Shown here in pieces: positions 1 to 8,276 of a stretch of DNA of 64,000 bases (position 1 is its first letter; each line of letters starts with the position of its first letter). The notes beneath the pieces were generated by a model. That model was not told the DNA's origin. It saw nothing but the letters and a program-made list of their open reading frames with translations, and did no database searches. The DNA is from Methylococcaceae bacterium (GTDB lineage Bacteria > Pseudomonadota > Gammaproteobacteria > Methylococcales > Methylomonadaceae): positions 62,001 through 126,000 of the forward strand of contig JADKAL010000014.1 in the NCBI GenBank assembly GCA_016715325.1. Direction: 5' to 3'. The position numbers and the translations under genes are program-made.

Positions 1-91
1 TCAAGAAAACCACACTACCCGGCGATAATATTTGAAAAAGTTCGGCGCCGAATTGTTCGGTTTCTTCGGTATTTTGCAAGAGCTTTTGCAT
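1..91 (-). CDS. tsaE: TsaE, tRNA threonylcarbamoyladenosine biosynthesis ATPase (5' part only)
   Basis: Only the first 30 codons are in the window (begins MQKLLQNTEETEQFGAELF); the gene runs off the left edge. The ATG shares its A with the TGA stop of the preceding NAD(P)HX repair gene, so the two are translationally coupled. The nnr-tsaE order is a classical arrangement in gamma-proteobacteria, and the start resembles TsaE N-termini, which precede a Walker A motif that would lie outside the window. TsaE is the ATPase partner of TsaB/TsaD in making t6A37 on ANN-decoding tRNAs. The call rests mostly on context plus this short stretch. Confidence 0.7.
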   Translation of the reverse strand, partial: MQKLLQNTEETEQFGAELFQILSPGSVVFL

Positions 92-1554
92 CAATTAACC
101 AATTGTCTTAAATAAGGCATCAAATCGCTTGCTAAGAGTCCGCGCTCGCCGCCTTGATCAACGGCGAGATCGGCAGCCATTCCGTGCAGGTAAGCACCCT
201 GCTGCGCGGCGTCTTTTAAAGAAAAACCTTGCGCTACCAAACCGGCGATGACGCCGGCGAGTACATCGCCCATACCACCGGTCGCCATGCCCGGATTGCC
301 GGTGGTTGAAACCGCTATTTCGCCTTTGCCGACGATAAGCGTACCGGAACCTTTGAGCACGACGATGCCGTCGTATTTCGCTTGAATTTTAGCGGCGGCA
401 TCAAACCGGTCTTGTTGAATCGCCTCACTGGTTACATTTAATAATCGTGCAGCTTCGCCCGGATGCGGCGTTAATATCCAATGGGCTTTCTTTTCGGGTA
501 TGTGAGCTAGCAAATTCAAACCGTCGGCATCAATGACCATGACTTTGGAGGCCTTAATTACCATCAGAAATAACTCTACCGCCCACTTACTTTGACCTAG
601 ACCGGGTCCGACGAGAATAACGTTGGCTTTATCCACCAAAGGCTGCAATTGCGCGCTTGTTTCAACGCCATGACACATTAATTCGGGCCTGCCTATATTG
701 AGAAAAGACGCATGCACCGGGTGGGTTGCAATACTCACTAAACCCGATCCGACACGTAACGCCGCCTCGCCTGCCATTCTTACCGCACCGGAATAACCTG
801 AATCGCCGCCGACGATTAAAACATGTCCGCAATCGCCTTTGTGCGCGCATCGGGCGCGCGTAGGGATGCGTTTTTTTTCAATTCTGAAACTATTATTTAT
901 CGTTTTATTAAATACCTCATCGGGTACCGATAAAGAGGCGTACACAATTTCACCGCAATAATTCGCCGCTAATCCGGTGTATAAACCCTGTTTCAATCCG
1001 ATAAACGTTACGGTGCAATCGGCATTGACGGCGCAGCCCAAAACACTGCCTGTATCCGAATTTAAGCCGGATGGAAGATCGACAGCAATTACATTGGCTT
1101 GACTAGAATTAATTGCTTGAATCGCTTGTGCGTAATCGTCCGTTACCGTCTTATTTAACCCTGTACCTAACAGGGCATCCACGATCACATCGGCTTTAAC
1201 GATTTGATCGACTTGGAACGGAACGACAATACCGCTCGCCTTGATATAATCCTGATAAGCAATCAATGCATTATCTTTTAAGTTTTTAGGATCGGAAAGC
1301 GTATAAACCGTCACTTTTAGACCGACAGCCTTGGCTAAACCGGCCACAATATAACCGTCCCCGCCGTTATTTCCTGAACCGCAAAATACGTTGACGGATT
1401 TCGTATTCGGCCATTTGATCATAAGATGCCTGAAAACGGCATTTCCGGCACGACTCATCAACTCAATGCCGGCTATACCGAAATCTTTAATTGCGATCCG
1501 GTCTAACTCTCGTACCTGAGCGGCGGTATATAGTTTTGTCGGTAGTTTCTGCAT
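91..1554 (-). CDS. nnr: Bifunctional NAD(P)H-hydrate epimerase / ADP-dependent NAD(P)H-hydrate dehydratase
   Basis: 487 residues, the usual length for the fused enzyme. The N-terminal YjeF_N epimerase domain (about 1-215) has the glycine-rich loop GSGNNGGDGY at 59-68. The C-terminal ribokinase-like dehydratase domain (about 225-485) has the motif GNPGMATGGMGDVLAG near the C-terminus. It repairs damaged, hydrated NADH/NADPH: the epimerase interconverts R and S forms and the dehydratase restores the S form using ADP. It is cytosolic. It is divergent from queG, with only 50 bp between the starts, so the promoters must overlap there. It is coupled to tsaE downstream. E. coli calls this nnr/yjeF. 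Confidence 0.95.
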   Translation of the reverse strand: MQKLPTKLYTAAQVRELDRIAIKDFGIAGIELMSRAGNAVFRHLMIKWPNTKSVNVFCGSGNNGGDGYIVAGLAKAVGLKVTVYTLSDPKNLKDNALIAYQDYIKASGIVVPFQVDQIVKADVIVDALLGTGLNKTVTDDYAQAIQAINSSQANVIAVDLPSGLNSDTGSVLGCAVNADCTVTFIGLKQGLYTGLAANYCGEIVYASLSVPDEVFNKTINNSFRIEKKRIPTRARCAHKGDCGHVLIVGGDSGYSGAVRMAGEAALRVGSGLVSIATHPVHASFLNIGRPELMCHGVETSAQLQPLVDKANVILVGPGLGQSKWAVELFLMVIKASKVMVIDADGLNLLAHIPEKKAHWILTPHPGEAARLLNVTSEAIQQDRFDAAAKIQAKYDGIVVLKGSGTLIVGKGEIAVSTTGNPGMATGGMGDVLAGVIAGLVAQGFSLKDAAQQGAYLHGMAADLAVDQGGERGLLASDLMPYLRQLVN

Positions 1555-1604
1555 AATAGCGTTCTAATTTTGATTATTCTTGTTTTTATTTCTACAACCG
1601 ACAA

Positions 1605-2678
1605 ATGGCTTCGACCCCTGACAATATGGCAAACCTTGCCGCACAAATCAAACAATGGGGGCTAACTTTAGGCTTTCAACAGGTCGGTATCGCCGATATT
1701 GATTTAACCCAAGCCGAGATTCATCTTGACGACTGGTTAGCTAATAACTATCACGGTGATATGGATTATATGCAACGGCATGGTCATAAGCGTAGCAGAC
1801 CCGACCAATTACATCCAGGAACGCAACGTGTCATTTCGGTGCGCATGGACTATTTGCCAGAAGCGGGAAGCAAAATGTTGAAAACGTTGGAGAACGTTCA
1901 AGCGGCCTATATTTCACGATATGCCTTAGGACGAGATTATCACAAACTGATGCGAAATCGTTTACAGAAACTCGCTGATCGAATCCATGAAGAAATCGGC
2001 GACTTCGGCTACCGCGCCTTCGTCGATAGCGCGCCGGTCTTGGAAAAAGCGCTGGCGGAAAAAGCAGGATTAGGTTGGATTGGAAAACATTCCAATCTCA
2101 TCAACAAAAAAGCCGGATCGTGGTTTTTTCTGGGCGAAATCTACACCGACCTGCCTTTGCCGATTGATGAGCCGGCCACGGAACATTGCGGCGCTTGCCG
2201 AGCCTGTCTCGATATTTGTCCATCCCAAGCCATTGTGGCACCTTATCAAGTCGATGCCCGGCGCTGTATTTCCTATTTAACAATTGAATTGCACGGACCG
2301 ATTCCTGAAGGATTAAGGCCTTTAATCGGGAACCGCATTTACGGCTGCGACGATTGCCAGCTGATTTGTCCCTGGAACCGCTTCGCCAAATTAACCGATG
2401 AAAAGGATTTTCATCCGCGCCATCGGCTGAATTCGCAAGAATTGTTGGAAGTATTTGCCTGGACCGAACAAGATTTTTTAACCAAAACCGAAGGTTCGGC
2501 GATCCGCCGAATCGGCTATGAGCGCTGGCTGAGGAATATCGCCGTAGCTTTAGGTAATGCGCCGAAGTCGGAGACCATTATTGAAGCCCTAAAAGCAAAG
2601 CTCCCGCATCCGTCTGAAATGGTGCGGGAGCATGTAAACTGGGCTTTAATTCAACAAACGCAAAAGAACGCTGACTAA
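1605..2678 (+). CDS. queG: QueG, epoxyqueuosine reductase
   Basis: 357 residues, normal length. QueG is a cobalamin- and iron-sulfur-dependent enzyme that reduces epoxyqueuosine to queuosine in the wobble position of GUN-anticodon tRNAs. Two ferredoxin-type [4Fe-4S] clusters are visible: CGACRACLDICP (about 195-206) and a second cysteine set around GCDDCQLICPW (about 247-257). The N-terminal part carries the family pattern GDMDYMxRH and the ALxRDYHK motif. The C-terminal HEAT-like tail (MVREHVNWAL) is intact. A second in-frame ATG seven codons later is possible. Its presence shows the host makes queuosine, and therefore preQ0, which is relevant to the QueC-like gene in the island at 24.8 kb. 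Confidence 0.95.
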   Translation: MASTPDNMANLAAQIKQWGLTLGFQQVGIADIDLTQAEIHLDDWLANNYHGDMDYMQRHGHKRSRPDQLHPGTQRVISVRMDYLPEAGSKMLKTLENVQAAYISRYALGRDYHKLMRNRLQKLADRIHEEIGDFGYRAFVDSAPVLEKALAEKAGLGWIGKHSNLINKKAGSWFFLGEIYTDLPLPIDEPATEHCGACRACLDICPSQAIVAPYQVDARRCISYLTIELHGPIPEGLRPLIGNRIYGCDDCQLICPWNRFAKLTDEKDFHPRHRLNSQELLEVFAWTEQDFLTKTEGSAIRRIGYERWLRNIAVALGNAPKSETIIEALKAKLPHPSEMVREHVNWALIQQTQKNAD

Positions 2679-2724
2679 TTTTAGTATGTAGGATATAACC
2701 TAATCAAAAATTAGGCTCAAAAAG

Positions 2725-5700
2725 CTAAACGATAACGATGTCACCCGCTGTTAAACTAGGAATTCCAGTTAAACTCACAAACTCGATTTTAGCACCTGCG
2801 CCATTTCCATCAGCGTCGTAATACAAGCTACCGTTGTCTGTGTCGTACAAGAGGTAATCATTGCTATCTAATGCCTTGGCGTCAGCACGGGAAACAAAGT
2901 TTTCAGCAGACAATGTTCCAGTTGACGTTAATTGAGTAAAAATTGAATTATCTAGTCTTATTTTGTCAACCAATGAACCAAAATCATTAATAATGTCATT
3001 GTTTGTATCTGCGTTTACAGCATTATCGAAAACAAAAATATCGTTTCCGCCCCCACCTGTTAACAAGTCGTTTCCTGCTTTACCAATAATTTCATCGCTG
3101 CCAAAAACACCTTGAATTACATTTGCTTGATTATTTCCAATTAAAGTATCTTGACCATCGCCACCAATAAGGTTCTCAATGCTTATTAACGTATCACGAG
3201 CAAAATTCTGAATATCTTGAGGTCCATCGATCCCTAAATTAACAGTAATACCTATTTCATCTGGAGAAAAAGAAAATCCAGCATAGGAAACAGTGTCGAT
3301 GCCGCCCGCACCATTGAGAATATTTATGCCTGTGCCGCCGACAAGCAAGTTGTCTTTACTATTTCCAGTTAAATTATCATGAACAGAAGTACCAATTAAA
3401 TTTTCAATATTTATAAAAGTATCAAATCCAGCACTGATAGTATTTTGTTTGCCAGTGATGCTCAAATTTATCGTTACACCGACTAATCCTGTTTCTGGAA
3501 AAATATCATCAAAAGAAATAGTATCGAAGCCATCTCCGCCATTGATAACATTATCATCGGTATTATTCATAATGAACCTATCATTAAAATCAGTACCCAC
3601 TATATTCTCTATGCTTGTTAAACTGTCAAAGTCTCCCGATTTATTTACACTAATTAATCCTTGATTTAAAAATACAAGTATGGAGTTTTCCGACCTTGAA
3701 TAACTTAATGTATCGAAACCACCGCCACCCAAAACTTTGTCCCTACCTAATCCGCCTATAAAGACATTGTCATTATTATTCCCAATCAAAGTGTCATTGA
3801 AATCACTACCGATAAGATTTTCGATATTGCTCAAGGTATCAAGTCCGGCGCTGATCGTGTTTTGCTGGACGGCCTTGGATAAATCAACAGTAACACCCGT
3901 TGTCGCAGTGATATAGGAAGCTGTATCAATCCCATCTCCCCCATTAATTAAGTCGTTACCTAGACCGCCAATAAAGACATTGGAAGCAGCATTTCCCGTT
4001 AAAGTATCATCGTATTGACTGCCTATAAGGTTTTCGATATTTTTCAAGGTATCCAAGCCAGCATTAACAGTATTCTGTTGGTTAAGGACTCCCAGATTGA
4101 CGGTAACCCCGGCTAGAGCTGATCTATAAGAAGCCCAGTCAATACCATCTCCTCCGTCAATAAAATCATTTCCTAAATTACCTTCAATAACATTACGTTC
4201 TGCATTTCCAATTAAGGTATCGTTAAATTGACTACCTACAAGGTTTTCAATACTGATTAAGGTATCTTTCCCTGCGCCTTCAGTATTTTGCTGACCGGTA
4301 ATACCTAAGTTAACGTTCACTCCAGTCTTGGCCGAATAAAACGAGGCGGTATCGCGGCCTTCCTTGCCGTCTATGACATCATCGCCTAAACCGCCAACGA
4401 AAAGGTTGGTTAGGGTATTTCCGTTCAAACTATCGTTAAAATCGCTGCCTTTGATGTTTTCAATACTTATCAGTGTGTCGAGTCCGGCACCTAGCGTATT
4501 TTGCTGCGTTTCAATACCTAAGTTAACTTTAACGCCGGTTTTCGCGGTTGAATAATCTGCCGTATCGTTTCCGTCCCTTCCGTTTATCTGATCATTTCCT
4601 TTACCACCGATGAAATTATTGCTTTTTGAATTTCCAGTTAAGAAATCACCAAAGTCGCTGCCAATTATATTTTCGATATTCACCAGACTATCGTTACCGG
4701 TAGTGCTGGAAAATGCTGAGCCGCCAAAGTCGCCCAACGCAACAGAAACCGAGTTGACTAAATTAGTAAAGGATATCCAATCGTTACCCTCGCCTCCGTT
4801 TATAAAATCATTGCCCGCTCCACCGATAAAGACATTATTTCCGGAATTACCGATTAAGTTGTCATTGAAGTCACTACCGATAAGATTGTTTATATTGATA
4901 AGCGTATCGAACCCCGCACTGATGGTATTTTGTTGGCCGGAAATCGATAAATTGACTGAAACACCTGCTGTAGCAGAAATATAAGAGGCCGTGCCCCGGA
5001 CAAGGGTGTCGTTGCCTAAGCCGCCGATGAGCACGCTTTCTTGTGAACTCCCGATGAGGGTATCGTTAAAGTTGCTACCCATCACGGCGGTAATACCCGC
5101 CAGCATGTCGAATCCCGCGCCGATCGTATTTTGCTTTACTGAGAGACTTAAATTGACTCTAACACCTGTATCAGACGTAATGTACGATGCCGTGCCGTTA
5201 ATAAGGACATCATCCCCTAAACCGCCAATGAGCGAATTGGCGGCGGAAGTCCCAATCAACGTATCGTTTAAATGACTGCCGATAAGGTTTTCAATATTCT
5301 TAAGCGTATCTACACCGGCACCGAAAGTGTTTTGTTGACCGGCAATCCCCAAATTCACCGTAACACCCGCTGAGGATGAAACATAGGAAGCAGCATCAAT
5401 ACCGAGGCCTCCGTCAAGAAAATCGTTACCTTGGTCACCCTCGAGAATATCATTTCCCAAGCCGCCGATAAGGCTATTATCAGAAGCATTACCGTTTAAA
5501 ATGTCGTCGAAATGACTTCCTTCGAGATTTTCAATATTGCTGAGGGTATCCAACCCCGCGTTTACGGTGTTTTGTTGCCCCGTAGTGGCTAAATTGACCG
5601 TTACACCTGCTGTAGCGGTTCTATAGGAAGCGGTATCGCTACCGTCTTTTCCATCTAAGTTATCGTTACCCAGACCGCCTATAAGCGAATTGGCTCCTGC

Positions 5701-7758
5701 ATTTCCCGCCAACGTATCGTTAAATCGGCTGCCGATGAGATTTTCGATATTTCTGAGGGTGTCCACTCCAGCAGCAATAGTATTTTGTTGGGATGTGATT
5801 GCTAAGCTGACTTGCACTGCTGCTTTAGATGTACTGAATGATGCCGTGTCAATCCCACCGCCGCCAATCAAAATATCATTGCCTAAGCCGCCGATGAGGA
5901 CATTATCGCTGTCATTGCCAATCAAAATGTCATCGAAATTACTTCCTATCAGGTTCTCAATACTGATAAGCGTGTCAAGTCCCGCATTTTCAGTGTCTTG
6001 TGGTCCGACTATACCCAAATTAACCGATACCGGTCCCGTCGCTGTCGAATAAGACGCCCAATCTCTGTCAGCGCCGCCGTCAAGTACATCATTGCCAAGG
6101 TCGCCAATAAGAACATCATTTCCTTGCAAACCATTAATGACATCATTTCCGGCAAGCCCGATAAACCTATCGTCGCCTGAAGTGCCAATTAGCGTATCGT
6201 CTCCGTTTGTTTCAGTATCAAACTCAGTGAAAATATCCCCCTCTTGAAATATTGTCACTCCAAAAGGCTGGCTTACGGTTATCGACCCATCGGAAACGGT
6301 CACTGTAAAACCAAAACTAGCAATATCGGTCAAGCTTTCAATGGCTAAATCGTTAGGAAGTAAGCTAAAAGCTCCGGTGCTTTTATTTACAGTAAGAACA
6401 CCATACTGATCTACTTTACTTACCGTGCCATTGCCATTATCGATGCCATCTACGATTCCGAAGGTTAATTTATCACCATCGATATCGCTTGCACTTAATT
6501 TATCTCTCCAAGGCGCAAATACATCATCGAAAGGTGTGTCAATGTAAAGCCAACTAACACCAAAAAAAATCGGGGCGTCATTGGTAGGAGCTAAATTAAC
6601 TTGACCGATAACAAAGTTATCTAAGTAAGCGGAACGTCCGCCCTCGTTGTCAACCGCGGCGATGCTAAAAGCATCAACTAGACCGTTGACATTAACCGGC
6701 GGCGTCCACAATGCATAATGCGTAGCATCAATTACATTGCTAGTTGAAATTTGGTTAGTAATGCTATCGTAAATTTTAATCGGACTGCCGATTTTGCTGA
6801 AAATAGAAAAGCCCGTAATAACTCCATCACTATCGACTGCATCACTTTGACTCAATAATTGTTCAAATGTGATTTTGAGCGGAGTTTTCGGGTCCTCTTC
6901 GCCGCTAGCAACCGGTCCATTAAATGCAGTTAAGGTTGGTTGAGCATTTCCCAAATTAAAAGTAATTTGACCGAATTCGTCTCCTACAAATAAATCCAAA
7001 TCTTTATCGCCATCGATATCGGCAAAACTTATACGGTTGATGAAGCCACCGTTAATAGCTAAATCATCTTCATTAAATGGCCCAAGTACAAAATTCGGCG
7101 CCGTTTTTGTTCCAGTATTACGTATAAGATCGATGTGACCATTTAGATTTACTGTAATAGCATCGGTATCGCCATCATTATCGATATCGACCAGCGTAAA
7201 TTTGAAAAAGTCTTTGGGAAGACTAATTCCAAAATTATTAGGGTCAAGAACAAAATGTGGCGTAGTGCTGGTTCCGGTATTTTGATAACTTCTAATTACG
7301 TTGAAGGAGCTAACAAAGGCATCTTGATCACCATCCCCATCGATATCGGCAAAATCAACCGTTACATCACGACTAAAAGTTTCAATTCCGAAATTGTTAT
7401 TTTCTGCGGTAAAACTCGGTTTAGATATTGTTCCTGTATTTCTAAAAAATAAAGTTTGACCGGAACTGTTACCTACAAATGCATCCAAATCGCCATCGTC
7501 GTCGATATCTACGAAACTTGGACTGGAATATCTTCCAACATCGATTAAACCAAAGTTATTGGCTTGCTTTACAAAATTCGGCTTTGTAGCCGTTCCATTA
7601 TTGCGGTAAAACTGAGTTTTGCCATCGTAGTTACCAATAAATGCGTCTAAATCTCCATCGCCATCGATATCTGCAAAAGTTGGCGATTGAGCATATGGAG
7701 TGGATTGGAAACCGAAGGGGTTAATTACGAATGCCGCATTAAACTCGGAGTCTGCCAT
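2725..7758 (-). CDS. Giant FG-GAP/VCBS - cadherin-like - RTX repeat protein, probable type I secretion substrate
   Basis: 1677 residues with no signal peptide. Order seen: FG-GAP/VCBS-type repeats with calcium-loop cores of the DIDGDGDLDAF kind (about residues 20-290); a cadherin/VCBS-like segment (about 290-510); a long RTX region (about 520-1590) with GGxGxDxx nonapeptides; and a C-terminal segment of serralysin-C/type I secretion character ending in hydrophobic DIVIV. The RTX region contains 14 degenerate units of about 75-85 residues, each with a core like GVTVNLxxxxQQNT and IENLIGSxFNDTLIGN. GAGGAA precedes the ATG as ribosome binding site. No HlyB/HlyD/TolC genes lie nearby. Role is probably a surface or extracellular calcium-binding protein or adhesin; the exact function is unknown. 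It is a paralog of the gene at 8.3-10.6 kb. Confidence 0.85.
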   Translation of the reverse strand: MADSEFNAAFVINPFGFQSTPYAQSPTFADIDGDGDLDAFIGNYDGKTQFYRNNGTATKPNFVKQANNFGLIDVGRYSSPSFVDIDDDGDLDAFVGNSSGQTLFFRNTGTISKPSFTAENNNFGIETFSRDVTVDFADIDGDGDQDAFVSSFNVIRSYQNTGTSTTPHFVLDPNNFGISLPKDFFKFTLVDIDNDGDTDAITVNLNGHIDLIRNTGTKTAPNFVLGPFNEDDLAINGGFINRISFADIDGDKDLDLFVGDEFGQITFNLGNAQPTLTAFNGPVASGEEDPKTPLKITFEQLLSQSDAVDSDGVITGFSIFSKIGSPIKIYDSITNQISTSNVIDATHYALWTPPVNVNGLVDAFSIAAVDNEGGRSAYLDNFVIGQVNLAPTNDAPIFFGVSWLYIDTPFDDVFAPWRDKLSASDIDGDKLTFGIVDGIDNGNGTVSKVDQYGVLTVNKSTGAFSLLPNDLAIESLTDIASFGFTVTVSDGSITVSQPFGVTIFQEGDIFTEFDTETNGDDTLIGTSGDDRFIGLAGNDVINGLQGNDVLIGDLGNDVLDGGADRDWASYSTATGPVSVNLGIVGPQDTENAGLDTLISIENLIGSNFDDILIGNDSDNVLIGGLGNDILIGGGGIDTASFSTSKAAVQVSLAITSQQNTIAAGVDTLRNIENLIGSRFNDTLAGNAGANSLIGGLGNDNLDGKDGSDTASYRTATAGVTVNLATTGQQNTVNAGLDTLSNIENLEGSHFDDILNGNASDNSLIGGLGNDILEGDQGNDFLDGGLGIDAASYVSSSAGVTVNLGIAGQQNTFGAGVDTLKNIENLIGSHLNDTLIGTSAANSLIGGLGDDVLINGTASYITSDTGVRVNLSLSVKQNTIGAGFDMLAGITAVMGSNFNDTLIGSSQESVLIGGLGNDTLVRGTASYISATAGVSVNLSISGQQNTISAGFDTLININNLIGSDFNDNLIGNSGNNVFIGGAGNDFINGGEGNDWISFTNLVNSVSVALGDFGGSAFSSTTGNDSLVNIENIIGSDFGDFLTGNSKSNNFIGGKGNDQINGRDGNDTADYSTAKTGVKVNLGIETQQNTLGAGLDTLISIENIKGSDFNDSLNGNTLTNLFVGGLGDDVIDGKEGRDTASFYSAKTGVNVNLGITGQQNTEGAGKDTLISIENLVGSQFNDTLIGNAERNVIEGNLGNDFIDGGDGIDWASYRSALAGVTVNLGVLNQQNTVNAGLDTLKNIENLIGSQYDDTLTGNAASNVFIGGLGNDLINGGDGIDTASYITATTGVTVDLSKAVQQNTISAGLDTLSNIENLIGSDFNDTLIGNNNDNVFIGGLGRDKVLGGGGFDTLSYSRSENSILVFLNQGLISVNKSGDFDSLTSIENIVGTDFNDRFIMNNTDDNVINGGDGFDTISFDDIFPETGLVGVTINLSITGKQNTISAGFDTFINIENLIGTSVHDNLTGNSKDNLLVGGTGINILNGAGGIDTVSYAGFSFSPDEIGITVNLGIDGPQDIQNFARDTLISIENLIGGDGQDTLIGNNQANVIQGVFGSDEIIGKAGNDLLTGGGGNDIFVFDNAVNADTNNDIINDFGSLVDKIRLDNSIFTQLTSTGTLSAENFVSRADAKALDSNDYLLYDTDNGSLYYDADGNGAGAKIEFVSLTGIPSLTAGDIVIV

Positions 7759-8170
7759 TGTTTTTCCTCAGTATGTATTGGAAATATTGTGTTGTAGTTT
7801 ATTAAAAATCAAAATATGTATGCAATTTACAGGCGATCATATTAACGCTAATCCTCAGTTAATTATTGTAGAGTTTACTGCTTGAAACAATACCTACAAA
7901 AAAATAAATGTTGACCGGTATCTCAATTCGATTATTTTTATTTTCAGAAAATAAAGCATTAGTTTTACTTAACAGGCTGCTATATCACACTGCTTGACTT
8001 GAGTTATTTGTAACTCGATAGATCAGTTTTAATTGAAGGTACTGAACTATTATGGGAAAAGATATTTTTTACACTATAGAAATTTCTTTTTCTTCGGTAG
8101 ACACGCAATAATTTACGTCTCTACCGAGACTAAATCTGAAAAATGAAATGTTTAAGTATCTTATAATTTC
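7759..8170. other. Intergenic region upstream of the giant RTX gene
   Basis: AT-rich gap between the two RTX-type genes, which are both on the minus strand, so it should contain the promoter of the 1677-residue protein. I see no convincing gene. A hairpin with arms TCGGTAG and CTACCGA lies at about 8094-8127. The dispersed palindromic repeat starts at its right edge. Confidence 0.5.
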
Positions 8171-8263
8171 GGCCCTCTGAAGTTTTAAACTCTCATTCGC
8201 CAGTCGAAAATCGGCAGGTGCTTCGACTGGCTTAGCGCGAACGTTTCAGTCTTTAAAAGGCCG
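8171..8263. repeat. Dispersed palindromic repeat, copy 1 (REP/MITE-like)
   Basis: About 93 bp lying just downstream of the 773-residue RTX gene. It begins GGCCCTCTGAAGTTTTAA and ends TTTAAAAGGCC, with an internal imperfect inverted repeat (ATTCGCCAGTCGAA versus TTCGACTGGCTTAGCGCGAA). A second copy at 45244-45342 shares the same outer GGCC ends, the same GAAGT-TTAA block and the same CTTCGACT-AGCGCGAACG core. The motif GCTTCGACnGGCTCAGCnCGAACGG is widespread in proteobacterial intergenic regions. Confidence 0.8.
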
Positions 8264-8276
8264 TATCAATAATAAC

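Noticed and set aside
2699..2715. Hairpin CCTAAT-CAAAA-ATTAGG between queG and the RTX gene as terminator
   Set aside because: Only a 6-bp AT-rich stem and no T run on either strand.
3449..5275. Plus-strand open frames opposite the giant RTX gene
   Set aside because: They mirror the repeat periodicity of the minus-strand gene, have no ribosome sites and no recognisable domains.
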